A stretch of DNA of 64,000 bases from contig NZ_JAOCCU010000020.1 of NCBI RefSeq assembly GCF_029840635.1, positions 51,234 to 115,233 of the forward strand, read 5' to 3'. Below the pieces are notes generated by a model. The model had not been told where the DNA came from. It saw nothing but the letters and a program-made list of their open reading frames with translations, and searched no databases. Shown in pieces: positions 8,796 to 17,585 of the stretch. The first letter of the stretch is position 1. Every line of letters begins with the position of its first letter. The position numbers and the translations under genes are program-made. The stretch is from Mitsuaria sp. GD03876 (lineage in GTDB: Bacteria > Pseudomonadota > Gammaproteobacteria > Burkholderiales > Burkholderiaceae_C).

Positions 8796-9515
8796 ATGGC
8801 GGCCCGCGTCCGGGTCCTCCTGGTGGAGGACGATCCGACCCTGCAACGTTTCGTCGCCATGGCCCTGGAGGACGACGAGGTGCGCCTGCAGGCGTGCATC
8901 TCCGTCGACGAGGCGCTGCTGGCGCTGGCGACGCAGAGCTTCGACCTCGTCATCAGCGACCTGATGCTGCCGGGCCGCCATGGCCTGGACCTGCTGCAGA
9001 CGCTCAAGCAGCGGCCGCAACTGCGCGGCCACGCCCGGCTGGCCGTGTTCAGCGCGGGGCTCAATCCGGCGGTGCGCGAGCAGCTCGAGGCGCTGGGCGT
9101 CACCCGCTTCCTGTCCAAGCCGTGCTCGCTGGCGGACCTGCAGTCCTGCCTGGACGGCCTGAGCGGCGCATCGGCGGCCAGCGCGATGCCGTCGATCCAC
9201 CAGGCCGCGATCGAGCAGTACTTCGGCGGCAACGCCGCGCTGTACCAGGCCTTCCTGGCGCGCTGCCGGGTGCAGTTCCCGCTCGACATCGCCGCCGGCC
9301 GCGTCGCCTGCGAGCAAGGGGAGCACGTCAAGCTGCGGCACCTCGCGCACAGCCTCAAGAGCGTGCTGCTGACGCTGGGCCATGCCGAGGCCGCGGGCGT
9401 CGCGCGACAGCTGGAACAGGACGCGCAACTGGCGGCCGCGGGCTCGGAAGACGCCCTGGCGGCGGTGCGCGCCGCCTGGCCGGTGCTGGAGGACGCGCTC
9501 GCGCAGTTGCTCTGA
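8796..9515 (+). CDS. Receiver-HPt phosphorelay intermediate
   Basis: 239 residues, starting at MAARVRVLLVEDD two nucleotides after the preceding stop, so translation is probably coupled. Residues 1-120 form a receiver domain with acidic pair D12/D13, phospho-acceptor D55 in ISDLMLPG and K108 in LSKPC. Residues about 135-239 form an HPt domain with the phospho-histidine in LAHSLKSVLL (H185). Both phosphotransfer residues appear intact. It can be read as the bridge between the divergent kinase, which lacks a receiver, and the HTH-receiver protein. The gene ends 9 nt before the convergent priA stop. Confidence 0.88.
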   Translation: MAARVRVLLVEDDPTLQRFVAMALEDDEVRLQACISVDEALLALATQSFDLVISDLMLPGRHGLDLLQTLKQRPQLRGHARLAVFSAGLNPAVREQLEALGVTRFLSKPCSLADLQSCLDGLSGASAASAMPSIHQAAIEQYFGGNAALYQAFLARCRVQFPLDIAAGRVACEQGEHVKLRHLAHSLKSVLLTLGHAEAAGVARQLEQDAQLAAAGSEDALAAVRAAWPVLEDALAQLL

Positions 9516-9524
9516 CGCGCCGCG

Positions 9525-11627
9525 TCAGATCGCCAGCGGATCCACGTCGACCGCCCAGCGCGTCAGGCCCTTCTGGCGCCGCTTGAGCGCATGCAGCTCC
9601 GGCAGCCAGGCGCGCAGGAAGCGCTGCAGCTGCGCGCGGCTGCCGGCCTCGATCAGCATCTGGAAGCGCTCGGTGTCGGCGATCCGCGCCACCGCCATCG
9701 GCACAGGCGGATACAGCATCAAGCCGAGCGACAACGGCAGCGCCTGCGCCGCCTCCTGCGCCGCGACCAGGAAATCGCGCGCCGCCTCGACGGTCCGGCC
9801 TTCCGAGCGCACCAGCGCCAGGTGCGCGAACGGCGGCAGGTTGGCCGACATCCGCTCATGCAGCTGGTTCGCGGCGAAGGCCTCGTAGTCGTGCCCGCGC
9901 AGCGACTGGTACAGCGCGTGCTCGGGATACCAGGTCTGCACCCACATCTCGCTCGCGGCCGCCTGCGCCGCGTCGCGCCCCGCGCGGCCGCCGGCCTGCA
10001 TCAGCAGCGAGAACAGCCGTTCCGGCGCGCGGAAGTCGCTGCTGAACAGCGCGCCGTCCGGGTTCACCGCCGCCACCAGCGTGATGCGCCGGAAGTCGTG
10101 GCCCTTGGCCACCATCTGCGTGCCCACGAGGATGTCCACCTCGCCCTCGTGCACCGCCGCGAGCTGCTCTTCCAGGCTGCCCTTGAGCCGCGTGGTGTCG
10201 GCGTCGATGCGCGCCACCCGCGCGCCCGGCAGCGCCTGCGCGAGCTGCTCCTCCAGCCGCTCGGTGCCGCGGCCCAGCGGCGCGATGTCCGGGTTGCCGC
10301 AGGACGGGCAGGCGCGCGGCACCCGCGTCGTCACGCCGCAGTGGTGGCAGCGCAGCGTGCGGTCCTCCTTGTGGAAGACCTGGTGCGCGCTGCAATGCGG
10401 GCAGTCGCTCTTCCAGTTGCACTGGTCGCAGTGCAGAACCGGCGCGTAGCCGCGACGGTTCAGGAACACGAGGCTCTGCTCGCCGCGCTCGAGCCGCTTG
10501 CGCAGCGCGTCGACCAGCGGCGTCGACAAGGCCGTCGTCACGCCCTTCTTGCGCTCGAGCCGGTTCATGTCGAACAGCCGCACCTGCGGGAGCGCGCCGC
10601 CGCCGATGCGCTCGGTCAGGTCGATGCGGCGATAGCGGCCGCCGAGCGCGTGCTGCCAGCTCTCCAGCGACGGCGTCGCCGAGCCGAGCACCACCGGCAC
10701 CTTCTCCAGGTGGCCGCGATAGACGGCGAGGTCGCGGGCCGAGTAACGCGCGCCGTCCTGCTGCTTGTAGGAGGGGTCGTGTTCCTCGTCGACGACGATC
10801 AGCCCGAGCCGCGGCATCGACGCGAACACCGCCAGCCGCGTGCCCAGCACCAGCTGCGCGCGGCCCAGGTGGGCGGCGAGCCAGTGGCGCAGCCGCTGCG
10901 CCGGCGTCAGCGCGCTGTGCAGCGAGACGATCGAATGGCCGGCGAAGCGCTCGGCGAAGCGCGCCTCGAGCTGCGGCGTCAGGTTGATCTCGGGCACCAG
11001 CACCAGCACCTGCTGGCCGCGCTCGAGCGCCGCTTCGGCGGCGCGCAGGTAGATCTCGGTCTTGCCGCTGCCGGTGAGGCCCCACAGCAGCGCGGGCGGC
11101 GGCGCGGCGCGGCCGGCCAGCTCGAGGATCGCGTCCAGCGCCGATTGCTGCTGCGCGGTCAACGCGGGGCGGACGGCGTCCGCGGGCGGCGCCTCGGCGG
11201 CGGCCTTCGCGGCCTCGGCATCGGCCTTGTCGAGCTTCTTCAGCCGCGCCTGCAGCTGCTTGGCGTCGAGGTCGCGGAGCTGCGGCGGCAGCACCGCCAG
11301 GGCGAGCTCGCCGACGCTGCGCTGGTAGTAGCCGGCCGCGAAGTCCAGCAGGCGGCGCCAGCGGTGGGACAGCGGCGGCAGCGCGTCGAGCGCCTCGCCG
11401 ACGGCGCGCAGCTCGGACTCGGGCAGGCGGTCGGCGTCGGGCAAGTCCTGGCCCTCGGCGGGGTCATCCCAGACCAGTCCCATCACGTCGCGGCGTCCCA
11501 GCGTCACATGAACGAGGGTCCCCGGGGTCAAGTCTTGCGGCCCGAGGTAGTCGAGCGGCCCGGTCAACCCGCTGTGTTGGGGGGCCTCCACGGCCACCCG
11601 CACGCGACGCAACGGCAGCTCGCTCAT
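9525..11627 (-). CDS. priA: Primosomal replication restart helicase PriA
   Basis: 700 residues (E. coli PriA has 732), started at MSELPLRRVRVAVEAP, which matches the family N-terminus. PriA binds forked DNA and reloads the replisome on stalled forks. Motifs are complete: Walker A GLTGSGKT near residue 189, DEEH (VVDEEHDPSYK), a helicase-C region, and a zinc-binding insertion with four CxxC pairs (CDQC, CPHC, CHHC, CPSC) at about 410-460. Its neighbour upstream is hemE in the same orientation, an order I associate with Burkholderiales atp-hemE-priA regions. The 464-nt gap between them contains a DnaA-box-like site and a hairpin repeat. Confidence 0.97.
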   Translation of the reverse strand: MSELPLRRVRVAVEAPQHSGLTGPLDYLGPQDLTPGTLVHVTLGRRDVMGLVWDDPAEGQDLPDADRLPESELRAVGEALDALPPLSHRWRRLLDFAAGYYQRSVGELALAVLPPQLRDLDAKQLQARLKKLDKADAEAAKAAAEAPPADAVRPALTAQQQSALDAILELAGRAAPPPALLWGLTGSGKTEIYLRAAEAALERGQQVLVLVPEINLTPQLEARFAERFAGHSIVSLHSALTPAQRLRHWLAAHLGRAQLVLGTRLAVFASMPRLGLIVVDEEHDPSYKQQDGARYSARDLAVYRGHLEKVPVVLGSATPSLESWQHALGGRYRRIDLTERIGGGALPQVRLFDMNRLERKKGVTTALSTPLVDALRKRLERGEQSLVFLNRRGYAPVLHCDQCNWKSDCPHCSAHQVFHKEDRTLRCHHCGVTTRVPRACPSCGNPDIAPLGRGTERLEEQLAQALPGARVARIDADTTRLKGSLEEQLAAVHEGEVDILVGTQMVAKGHDFRRITLVAAVNPDGALFSSDFRAPERLFSLLMQAGGRAGRDAAQAAASEMWVQTWYPEHALYQSLRGHDYEAFAANQLHERMSANLPPFAHLALVRSEGRTVEAARDFLVAAQEAAQALPLSLGLMLYPPVPMAVARIADTERFQMLIEAGSRAQLQRFLRAWLPELHALKRRQKGLTRWAVDVDPLAI

Positions 11628-11677
11628 CTGGCGAGGCGCCCGGACCCGCGGGCAGCGAGTGGTGCTGGGGCCGGAAT

Positions 11678-11713
11678 AGGGCTTGGGGTTCCCGGAGGGA
11701 GGCCCCATGCCCT
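11678..11713 (-). repeat. TCCCTCC-core hairpin repeat, copy 1
   Basis: This 36-nt imperfect palindrome reads AGGGCATGGGG...CCCCAAGCCCT on the minus strand, with an inner TCCC-TCC-GGGA hairpin. Copy 2 at 33484 has the same length and 33 of 36 identical positions. Two of the three differences are at opposing positions 12 and 25, changing a T.G pair to G-C, which preserves the stem. Similarity continues into both flanks (CCAGCGCGGGC before, ATTCCGGCCCC after), so the full unit is about 80-90 nt, roughly 11655-11745. Confidence 0.65.
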
Positions 11714-11837
11714 GTGGCGTGCCCGCGCTGGACCTCTCGCATGCACGAACCGCGCGGCCTCCCCCCCCTCAAGGAACCATGAGGAAAGCGCGCCAAGTGC
11801 CTGATTTCCAAGGGTGTTCACAACGGGGTCGAAAGCC

Positions 11838-11846
11838 TGTGGATAA
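11838..11846 (-). promoter_or_regulatory. DnaA-box consensus sequence upstream of priA
   Basis: The nonamer TTATCCACA, the strict DnaA-box consensus, is on the minus strand 211 nt upstream of the priA start. A TTATCCCCA variant lies at 12027-12035. Chance occurrence of one 9-mer is possible, but both sit in one of the longest gaps of the window and beside a replication-restart gene. A role in DnaA-dependent regulation or titration is only a suggestion; two boxes do not make an origin. Confidence 0.35.
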
Positions 11847-12091
11847 CTTTGTGGGAAACGGCCCGGGTTTTCCGCCCCGGCCGGGATTGCCGCCCGGAGC
11901 GCCTCGCGGCGTCAAATTTCGCGGACCGCGTGAGCTTCCTTTGAAATCAACGACTTAGCCGCCCATCGGGGAAAGCCCTAGCCCGGGCCGCGCGCATGTG
12001 CTGCGTTTTGGTGACATGCACGAATTTGGGGATAACTGAAGCGCCGGGTTCATGCCAGGGACCGCGGCGCGACCCCTTTCGGCCGGCTGAT

Positions 12092-13198
12092 TCAGGTGGG
12101 TTTCGACGCGCCGGCGGCGCGCAGCGCGCGCGAGTGCCGATGCACCTCGTCGACGAGTTCGGCCACGCTCTCCGGCGGCGTGAACTGGCTGATGCCGTGG
12201 CCCAGGTTGAACACGTGGCCGCCCCAGCCGCCATCGGCGCGCTGCGGGGGACCGAAGCTGTCGAGCACCCGGCGCGCCTGCTCGCGCACGGCGGCCGGCG
12301 GCGCGAACAGCACGTTCGGATCGAGGTTGCCTTGCAGCGCGACGCGGTCCTGCAACTGCGCGCGCGCGCGGCCGAGGTTCATCGTCCAGTCCAGGCCGAC
12401 GACGTCGGCGCCGGCGCCGGAGATCTCGTCCAGCCACAGCCCGCCGCCCTTGGTGAACAGCAGCTTGGGGATGCGGCGGCCGTCGTGCTCGCCCTTCACC
12501 TGCGCGAGCACGCGGCGCGAGTAGGCCAGGCTGAATTGCTGGAACTGGCCGTCGGCCAGCACGCCGCCCCAGGAGTCGAAGACCATCACCGCCTGCGCGC
12601 CGGCCTCGATCTGCGCGTTCAGGTAGGCGGCCACCGCGTCGGCGTTGATCTCGAGGATGCGGTGCATCAGGTCCGGACGCGCGTACATCAGGCTCTTGAC
12701 GTGGCGGTAGTCGTCGGAGCCGCCGCCCTCGACCATGTAGCAGGCCAGCGTCCACGGGCTGCCCGAGAAGCCGATCAGCGGCACGCGGCCGTTCAGCGCG
12801 CGACGGATCGAGGACACGGCGTCGAAGACGTAGCGCAGCTTGTCGAGGTCGGGCACGGCCAGCGCGTTCACCGCGGCCTCGTCGCGGACGACCTTCTCGA
12901 ACTTCGGGCCCTCGCCCTGCGCGAACGACAGGCCCAGCCCCATCGCGTCGGGCACCGTCAGGATGTCGCTGAACAGGATGGCGGCGTCCAGCGGGTAGCG
13001 CTCCAGCGGCTGCAGCGTGACCTCGGTGGCGTAGTCGGTGTTGGTGGCCAGGCCCATGAAGCTACCGGCCTTGGCGCGGGTGTCGCGGTACTCCGGCAGG
13101 TAGCGGCCGGCCTGGCGCATCAGCCAGACGGGGGTGTATTCCGTGGGTTGGCGCAGGCAGGCGCGGAGGAAGACGTCGTTCTGAAGGGGGGCGCTCAT
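12092..13198 (-). CDS. hemE: Uroporphyrinogen decarboxylase
   Basis: 368 residues, started at [18 protein letters not shown]. HemE removes the four acetate carboxyl groups of uroporphyrinogen III to give coproporphyrinogen III in haem synthesis. The two family signatures are clear: [13 protein letters not shown] near residues 27-39 with its conserved arginines, and [13 protein letters not shown] near 140. Length is normal for bacterial HemE. No strong Shine-Dalgarno sequence precedes the chosen start. It is divergent from the lipoprotein gene lemA, with 83 nt between starts, and precedes priA on the same strand. Confidence 0.97.
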   Translation of the reverse strand: MSAPLQNDVFLRACLRQPTEYTPVWLMRQAGRYLPEYRDTRAKAGSFMGLATNTDYATEVTLQPLERYPLDAAILFSDILTVPDAMGLGLSFAQGEGPKFEKVVRDEAAVNALAVPDLDKLRYVFDAVSSIRRALNGRVPLIGFSGSPWTLACYMVEGGGSDDYRHVKSLMYARPDLMHRILEINADAVAAYLNAQIEAGAQAVMVFDSWGGVLADGQFQQFSLAYSRRVLAQVKGEHDGRRIPKLLFTKGGGLWLDEISGAGADVVGLDWTMNLGRARAQLQDRVALQGNLDPNVLFAPPAAVREQARRVLDSFGPPQRADGGWGGHVFNLGHGISQFTPPESVAELVDEVHRHSRALRAAGASKPT

Positions 13199-13281
13199 GG
13201 GAGGGCGATTATCCTCGGGCCCATGCCCTTGAAATCCCGCGCCTGGCACGCGATATGCCAGCGCACCAGGAGGACCCGCCC

Positions 13282-13959
13282 ATGACCACGACCCCGACCC
13301 GCTTGCTCGCCACCGTCCGCGCCACCGCGGCCGCCGCCCTGATCGTCGGCGCGCCGATGGCGCTGACCGGCTGCGGCTACAACGAGTTCCAGAGCCTGGA
13401 CGAGCAGGTCAACGCCAGCTGGTCCGAGGTGCTGAGCCAGTACCAGCGCCGCAGCGACCTGATCCCCAACATCGTCAACACGGTCAAGGGCGAAGCCGGC
13501 TTCGAGCAGGAGACGCTGACCAAGGTCGTCGAGGCGCGGGCCAAGGCCACCAGCATCCAGGTCACGCCGGAGCTGGCGCGCGACCCGGCCGCGCTGCAGA
13601 AATTCCAGGCCGCGCAGGGCGAGCTTTCCGGCGCGCTGAGCCGGTTGATGGTCGTCAGCGAGCGTTATCCGCAGCTGCAGGCGAACCAGGGCTTCCGCGA
13701 CCTGCGCGTGCAGCTCGAGGGCACCGAGAACCGCATCACCGTGGCGCGCAACCGCTACATCAAGTCGGTCCAGGACTACAACGTGCTGACGCGCAAGTTC
13801 CCGACCAACCTGACGGCCAAGGTCTTCGGCTACGAGACCAAGCCCAACTTCACCGTGCAGAACGAGGCCGCGATCTCCGCGCCGCCGACGGTGAACTTCG
13901 ACAAGCCCGCGGCGCCCGCCACGGCGCCGGCGCCGGCGGCCTCGCCCGCGTCGAACTGA
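13282..13959 (+). CDS. lemA: LemA family lipoprotein
   Basis: 225 residues. The start is [13 protein letters not shown], preceded by AGGAGG at a spacing of 8. The signal peptide ends in a lipobox (MALTGC), so the protein is probably a lipoprotein, with a LemA helical-bundle domain after it ([33 protein letters not shown]). The C-terminus is an Ala/Pro-rich tail. LemA proteins commonly sit with TPM-domain proteins, as here: two TPM-like genes follow with a 10-nt gap and then a one-base overlap. Molecular function of the family is not settled; envelope stress or membrane quality control is often suggested. Confidence 0.92.
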   Translation: MTTTPTRLLATVRATAAAALIVGAPMALTGCGYNEFQSLDEQVNASWSEVLSQYQRRSDLIPNIVNTVKGEAGFEQETLTKVVEARAKATSIQVTPELARDPAALQKFQAAQGELSGALSRLMVVSERYPQLQANQGFRDLRVQLEGTENRITVARNRYIKSVQDYNVLTRKFPTNLTAKVFGYETKPNFTVQNEAAISAPPTVNFDKPAAPATAPAPAASPASN

Positions 13960-13969
13960 GGCCGCGCCG

Positions 13970-14965
13970 ATGCGGGCGGCCATGGCGGTGCGCGGCGGCT
14001 GGCGCGGGCTCTGGCGCCTCGTGGCGCTGGCGGTGCTCGGGCTGCTGATCGGCGTGGGGCTGCTGCCCCGGGCCCGCGCGCAGGACGTGCAGCCGGTGCC
14101 GGCGCTCAGCGGACGCGTCGTCGACCAGACCGGGACCCTGGCCCCGGCGCAGCGACAGGCGATCGAGGCCAAGCTCGCCGCCTTCGAGCAGGAGGCCGGT
14201 CCGCAGATCGTGATCCTGATGGTGCGCAGCACCGCGCCGGAGGACATCGCGGCCTATGCGCAGCGCATCGGCGACCAGTGGAAGATCGGCCGCCGCGACG
14301 TCGGCGACGGCCTGCTGATCGTCGTCGCGAAGGACGATCGCCGCATCAACATCCAGACCGCGAAGGCGCTCGAGGGCGCGGTGCCCGACCTGGCCGCGCG
14401 GCAGATCATCGAGCGCGACATCACGCCCGCGTTCAAGGCCGGCGACTATGCCGGCGGCTTGAACCGCGGCATCGACGCGCTGCAGGCGCGCATCCGCGGC
14501 GAGCACCTGCCCGCGCCGGCGCCGCGGCCCGCCCGGACCGGTGGCCATGGCATCGACATCGGGGAGATCGCGATGATCGCCTTCCTCGGCGTGCCGCTGG
14601 CGGGCGTGTTCCTCACCTCGATCTTCGGACGCAAGGTCGGCAGCCTGTTCACCGGCGCCGGCGCGGGCGCCGTCGGCTGGGGACTCAGCGGCAGCCTGCT
14701 GCTGGGCGCGGGCGCGGCGATCGGGTCGCTGATCCTCGTCGGCCTGCTGGGCATCGGCGCGGCGCGCAGACGCAGCGCCGGCTCGTCCTTCGGCGACTAC
14801 CGCCGCAGCGCGCATGGCTCGGGCGGCGTCGTGCCGCCGATCATCTGGGGCGGCGGCGGTGGGGGCGGCGGTGGCGGCGGTTGGAGTGGCGGCAGCGATG
14901 GCGGCGGCTTCTCCTCCGGCGGTGGCGGCGACTTCGGCGGCGGCGGCGCCTCGGGAGACTGGTGA
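13970..14965 (+). CDS. TPM-domain membrane protein (YgcG-like) with glycine-rich tail
   Basis: 331 residues. A signal peptide or membrane anchor covers about residues 15-38. The TPM domain (about 46-170) begins LSGRVVDQTGTLAPAQR and contains RSTAPEDIAAYAQRIGDQW and VGDGLLIVVAKDDR. One or two hydrophobic segments follow (about 198-265). The last 40 residues are almost only Gly and Ser with an aromatic end, as in other TPM proteins of this type. It lies 10 nt after lemA and its stop TGA overlaps the next ATG by one base, so the three genes form one operon. Older annotations call such proteins beta-propeller or methanol dehydrogenase proteins; that name is not supported. Confidence 0.9.
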   Translation: MRAAMAVRGGWRGLWRLVALAVLGLLIGVGLLPRARAQDVQPVPALSGRVVDQTGTLAPAQRQAIEAKLAAFEQEAGPQIVILMVRSTAPEDIAAYAQRIGDQWKIGRRDVGDGLLIVVAKDDRRINIQTAKALEGAVPDLAARQIIERDITPAFKAGDYAGGLNRGIDALQARIRGEHLPAPAPRPARTGGHGIDIGEIAMIAFLGVPLAGVFLTSIFGRKVGSLFTGAGAGAVGWGLSGSLLLGAGAAIGSLILVGLLGIGAARRRSAGSSFGDYRRSAHGSGGVVPPIIWGGGGGGGGGGGWSGGSDGGGFSSGGGGDFGGGGASGDW

Positions 14966-15513
14966 TGACCCGACAGACCGATCACGACGCGCGCCAGAGC
15001 GGTGACGCGAGCCGGCTGGGCCGGTTCTTCCGCCATCGCTTCTGGGACGAGGCCGACGTGCGGCGCGTGCTGCCGCCGGCGGCGCTGGCGCGGCTGTCGG
15101 CGCGCGTCACCGAGAGCGAGTTGCGCCACACCGGCGAGATCCGCCTGTGCGTCGAGGCCAGCCTGCCGATCAGCTACCTGTGGCGCGGACTGTCGGCGCG
15201 CCAGCGCGCACTGGCGCTGTTCGGCAAGCTGCGCGTCTGGGACACGGAGCACAACAACGGCGTGCTCATCTACCTGCTGCTGGCGGAGCACGCGATCGAG
15301 ATCGTCGCGGACCGCGGGTTGAATCGACGGGTGAGCGCGGCGCAGTGGGCGCCGATCGTCGACGGGCTGCGGCAGTCGCTGCGCGGCGGGCAGTTCGAGC
15401 AGGGATTGATCGAGGCGATCCGCGCGGTGGAGGCCTTGCTCGCCGAGCACTTCCCGCCCGATGCCGGCATGCCGCCGCGCAACGAGCTGCCGGACGCGGT
15501 CGTCGTCTTATAG
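14965..15513 (+). CDS. TPM-domain cytoplasmic protein, third gene of the lemA operon
   Basis: 182 residues, beginning at the ATG that shares its A with the preceding TGA. No signal peptide or membrane segment is seen. The core matches the shorter TPM-type partner: VRRVLPPAALARLSARVTESELRHTGEIRLCVE near residues 28-62, then FGKLRVWDTEHNNGVLIYLLLAEHAIEIVADRG. Such short TPM proteins usually accompany LemA and a longer membrane TPM protein. Function is unknown; a shared envelope role with the other two is inferred from the operon. The gene is followed by a large GC-rich repeat. Confidence 0.88.
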   Translation: MTRQTDHDARQSGDASRLGRFFRHRFWDEADVRRVLPPAALARLSARVTESELRHTGEIRLCVEASLPISYLWRGLSARQRALALFGKLRVWDTEHNNGVLIYLLLAEHAIEIVADRGLNRRVSAAQWAPIVDGLRQSLRGGQFEQGLIEAIRAVEALLAEHFPPDAGMPPRNELPDAVVVL

Positions 15514-15525
15514 CGGTCTCACGCG

Positions 15526-15638
15526 GCTCCCTCGCCCGCACCGCGGGAGAGGGCGGGGGGGGTGAGGGTCGTCGATCCGCTCAGGTGTGCCACGACCCTC
15601 ACCCCAACCCCTCTCCCGCAGTGCGGGAGAGGGGCTCA
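15526..15638. repeat. CCCTCACCCC-type intergenic repeat, inverted pair
   Basis: Two copies of a GC-rich repeat lie head to head: the left arm runs to about 15573 and the right from about 15590. The right copy contains a 12-bp perfect hairpin, CCCCTCTCCCGC-AGT-GCGGGAGAGGGG, at 15608-15634. The core CCCTCACCCCAACCCCTCTC is a widely seen intergenic element of GC-rich Proteobacteria (recalled, not searched). It lies between the convergent lemA operon and ppk2 and may act as a bidirectional transcription stop. A single related copy is at 35474-35520. Confidence 0.75.
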
Positions 15639-15692
15639 AGAGGATGAGGCTCGGGAGACGTTCGGAGTTCAGGGGCGCAGACGCTCAGAGGC

Positions 15693-16553
15693 TCAGAGGC
15701 TCTTGATCGGCTTGAGCTTCCAGTCGAAGCGCTCTTGCTTCGGGCCGTCCTTCAGCGGCGGGAACTTCAGCGCCTTCTCCGGCACCGACACATCCGGCAG
15801 GTGGTCCAGCAGATGGCGGATCAGCGTGAGCCGGCCACGGCGCTGGTCGTTGAAGTCGACCAGCGTCCAGGGCGCGTGCTTCGTGTGGGTGTGCTCCAGC
15901 ATCCGGTCGCGTGCGCGGCCGTAATCGTCGTAATGCTGGCGGGCTTCAAGGTCGATCGGCGACAGCTTCCACTGCTTGAGCGGATCCTGCGCACGCTCGG
16001 CGAAGCGCTCTTCCTGGCGCTTCTGGTCGACGGTCAGCCAGTACTTGAACAGCAGCAGCCCGTCCTCGACGAGCAGGCGCTCCAGGAGCGGCGCCTGGTG
16101 CAGGAACTCGTCGGTCTGTTTCGGGGTGCAGAAGCCCATCACCGCCTCGACGCCGGCGCGGTTGTACCAGCTGCGGTCGAAGAGCACGACCTCGCCGGCG
16201 CTCGGCAGGTGCGTCATGTAGCGCTGGAAGTACCACTCGCCCTGCTCGCGCTCGCTGGGCTTGCCCAGCGCGACGGTGCGGCACTGGCGGGGGTTCAGCG
16301 TCTCGGAGATCGCGCTGATGACGCCGCCCTTGCCGGCCGTGTCGCGGCCTTCGACGATCACCAGCAGCCGCTTGCGGCTGTGCTGCAGCCAGCGCGCGAG
16401 GTTGTTGAGCTCGACCTGCATCGGCTGCAGGCGCTCGAGGTAGTCGGACTTCGACAGCTTGGTGCCGTTGCCGTTCTTGCCGGCGCCTTGCGGCTTCTGC
16501 GCCTTCCCGGCCTTGGCGTCGTCGCCCGGCTTCCCTGCCTTCTTGTCGCCCAT
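15693..16553 (-). CDS. ppk2: Polyphosphate kinase 2
   Basis: 286 residues. PPK2 enzymes transfer phosphate between polyphosphate and nucleotides. The P-loop-like Walker A is in VEGRDTAGKGGVISA, and the Walker B-like and lid motifs follow (EVVLFDRSWYNRAGVE and the later KYWLTVDQKRQEERF). The first 30 residues are rich in Lys, Gly and Ala and are probably disordered. Single-domain length and the GEWYFQRYM segment suit a class I PPK2, which favours ADP or GDP phosphorylation, but class is an inference. The gene is monocistronic as far as can be seen. Confidence 0.94.
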   Translation of the reverse strand: MGDKKAGKPGDDAKAGKAQKPQGAGKNGNGTKLSKSDYLERLQPMQVELNNLARWLQHSRKRLLVIVEGRDTAGKGGVISAISETLNPRQCRTVALGKPSEREQGEWYFQRYMTHLPSAGEVVLFDRSWYNRAGVEAVMGFCTPKQTDEFLHQAPLLERLLVEDGLLLFKYWLTVDQKRQEERFAERAQDPLKQWKLSPIDLEARQHYDDYGRARDRMLEHTHTKHAPWTLVDFNDQRRGRLTLIRHLLDHLPDVSVPEKALKFPPLKDGPKQERFDWKLKPIKSL

Positions 16554-16604
16554 GCTGGCTCCGTTCAGTGAGGAACGGACCAGCTTACCTCGGCGATGGG
16601 CCCG

Positions 16605-17450
16605 TCAGAGCAGCTCGAGCGTCTGCATGCCGGCCCAGGTCTCGCCGGGCTGGAGCTCGACCGGGCGCAGCACCTGCGCGGCCTCGATGCACAGCATCTG
16701 TTTCCACCCGCCCTCGGGCATGTCGGCCAGCGCGTTGCCCTTGGCCTCGCCCGGATTCCAGATCACCGCGTCGGCGAAGCCCTGCTGCCGGATCGCCACG
16801 CGGCGGTCGGCATCGCGCAGGGTCAGGTCGTGCTTCGCGTCCTGGTAGATGCGGTCCATCTCGCCGTCCAGGCGCAGCAGGTCCTCGTGCTGGGTGCCGG
16901 CGCGCTCGGCGGCCGAGTCCCAGTACGCCAGTCCCGACAGGCCCTGCACCGAGGCCGACATGATCTGCGTCAGCCGCAGGTAGGTGTGCAGCGCGGCGGT
17001 GAAGGACAGCGGCGCGTCGCCCTTGTTCTCGCAGGCGAGCTCGATCTCCAGCACGCGGCCGGCGATGCGCAGGCTGATCTCGGCCTCGAACGCGTGGGGC
17101 CAGACCATGCGGGTCGCGCCGTCGTCGGTCAGGCGCAGCACGGCCAGCGCGTCGTCCTTGCCGGCCTCGGCGCTGACCAGTTGCCAGGGCTTGCCGCGCG
17201 CGAAGCCGTGGCGCTGCAGCGGACCGCGCGTGGCGAACTGCGGAAAGATCACCGGCACGCCGCCGCGGATCGCCTGGCCGGAGGCGAAGGCGCTCTTGGG
17301 CGAGAGATAGAGCTGCTCATCGGCGCCGGCCGGCACCCACGACACCAGGTGCGCACCGTGCAGCAGCAGCGTCGCGCGGGCGCCGTCGGGCGCGCGGAGT
17401 TCGATGGCCTCGAGGCCCTGGTGGCGGGTGATGGAGATCGGAGTGCTCAT
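16605..17450 (-). CDS. D-hexose-6-phosphate mutarotase (aldose 1-epimerase family)
   Basis: 281 residues, started at MSTPISITRHQG. The YeaD-type mutarotase pattern is clear: LLHGAHLVSWVP, then the GGVPVIFPQFATRG loop, RHGFARGKPW with the catalytic-type histidine, and WNPGEAKGNALADMPEGGW near the end followed by CIEAAQV. This family interconverts alpha and beta anomers of glucose-6-phosphate. It lies downstream of the atp operon on the same strand, behind a hairpin at 17548, so it is probably transcribed separately. Confidence 0.9.
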   Translation of the reverse strand: MSTPISITRHQGLEAIELRAPDGARATLLLHGAHLVSWVPAGADEQLYLSPKSAFASGQAIRGGVPVIFPQFATRGPLQRHGFARGKPWQLVSAEAGKDDALAVLRLTDDGATRMVWPHAFEAEISLRIAGRVLEIELACENKGDAPLSFTAALHTYLRLTQIMSASVQGLSGLAYWDSAAERAGTQHEDLLRLDGEMDRIYQDAKHDLTLRDADRRVAIRQQGFADAVIWNPGEAKGNALADMPEGGWKQMLCIEAAQVLRPVELQPGETWAGMQTLELL

Positions 17451-17547
17451 GCGGGATTGGCGGGGCCGACAGGGAGGCTGGCGGCCCAATGAGAAACGGC
17501 AGGCGTGCGGGATGCACGGCCTGCCGTCGATTGTCGTCGCGGGGGAA

Positions 17548-17569
17548 AGGCCTCGACGTCTCGAGGCCT
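17548..17569 (-). terminator. Probable terminator of the atp operon
   Basis: AGGCCTCGA-CGTC-TCGAGGCCT is a perfect 9-bp stem with a 4-nt loop, 17 nt after the atpC stop. On the minus strand it is followed by TTTCCCC, a short U-run, so termination may be weak. Confidence 0.6.
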
Positions 17570-17585
17570 CGCCGCGTGCGGGGTT

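Larger units (their letters stand above)
11628..12091. other. Long intergenic region between priA and hemE
   Basis: 464 nt without a convincing gene. It holds hairpin repeat copy 1 (11678-11713), a perfect DnaA-box consensus on the minus strand (11838-11846, TTATCCACA), and a one-mismatch version (12027-12035, TTATCCCCA). A 59-codon frame beginning after AAGGAACC near 11779 has no recognisable composition or domain and is not called. The priA promoter should lie here but no clear -35/-10 pair stands out. Confidence 0.6.

Noticed and set aside
11683..11958. A 91-codon frame in the priA-hemE gap
   Set aside because: It runs through the hairpin repeat, has no homology-like pattern and no ribosome site at its first ATG.
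11838..12035. Chromosomal replication origin
   Set aside because: Only one perfect and one imperfect DnaA box, no AT-rich unwinding region, and no dnaA, dnaN or par genes nearby.
15526..15638. Novel mobile element
   Set aside because: The sequence is of the common CCCTCACCCC intergenic repeat type, so it is listed as a repeat only.
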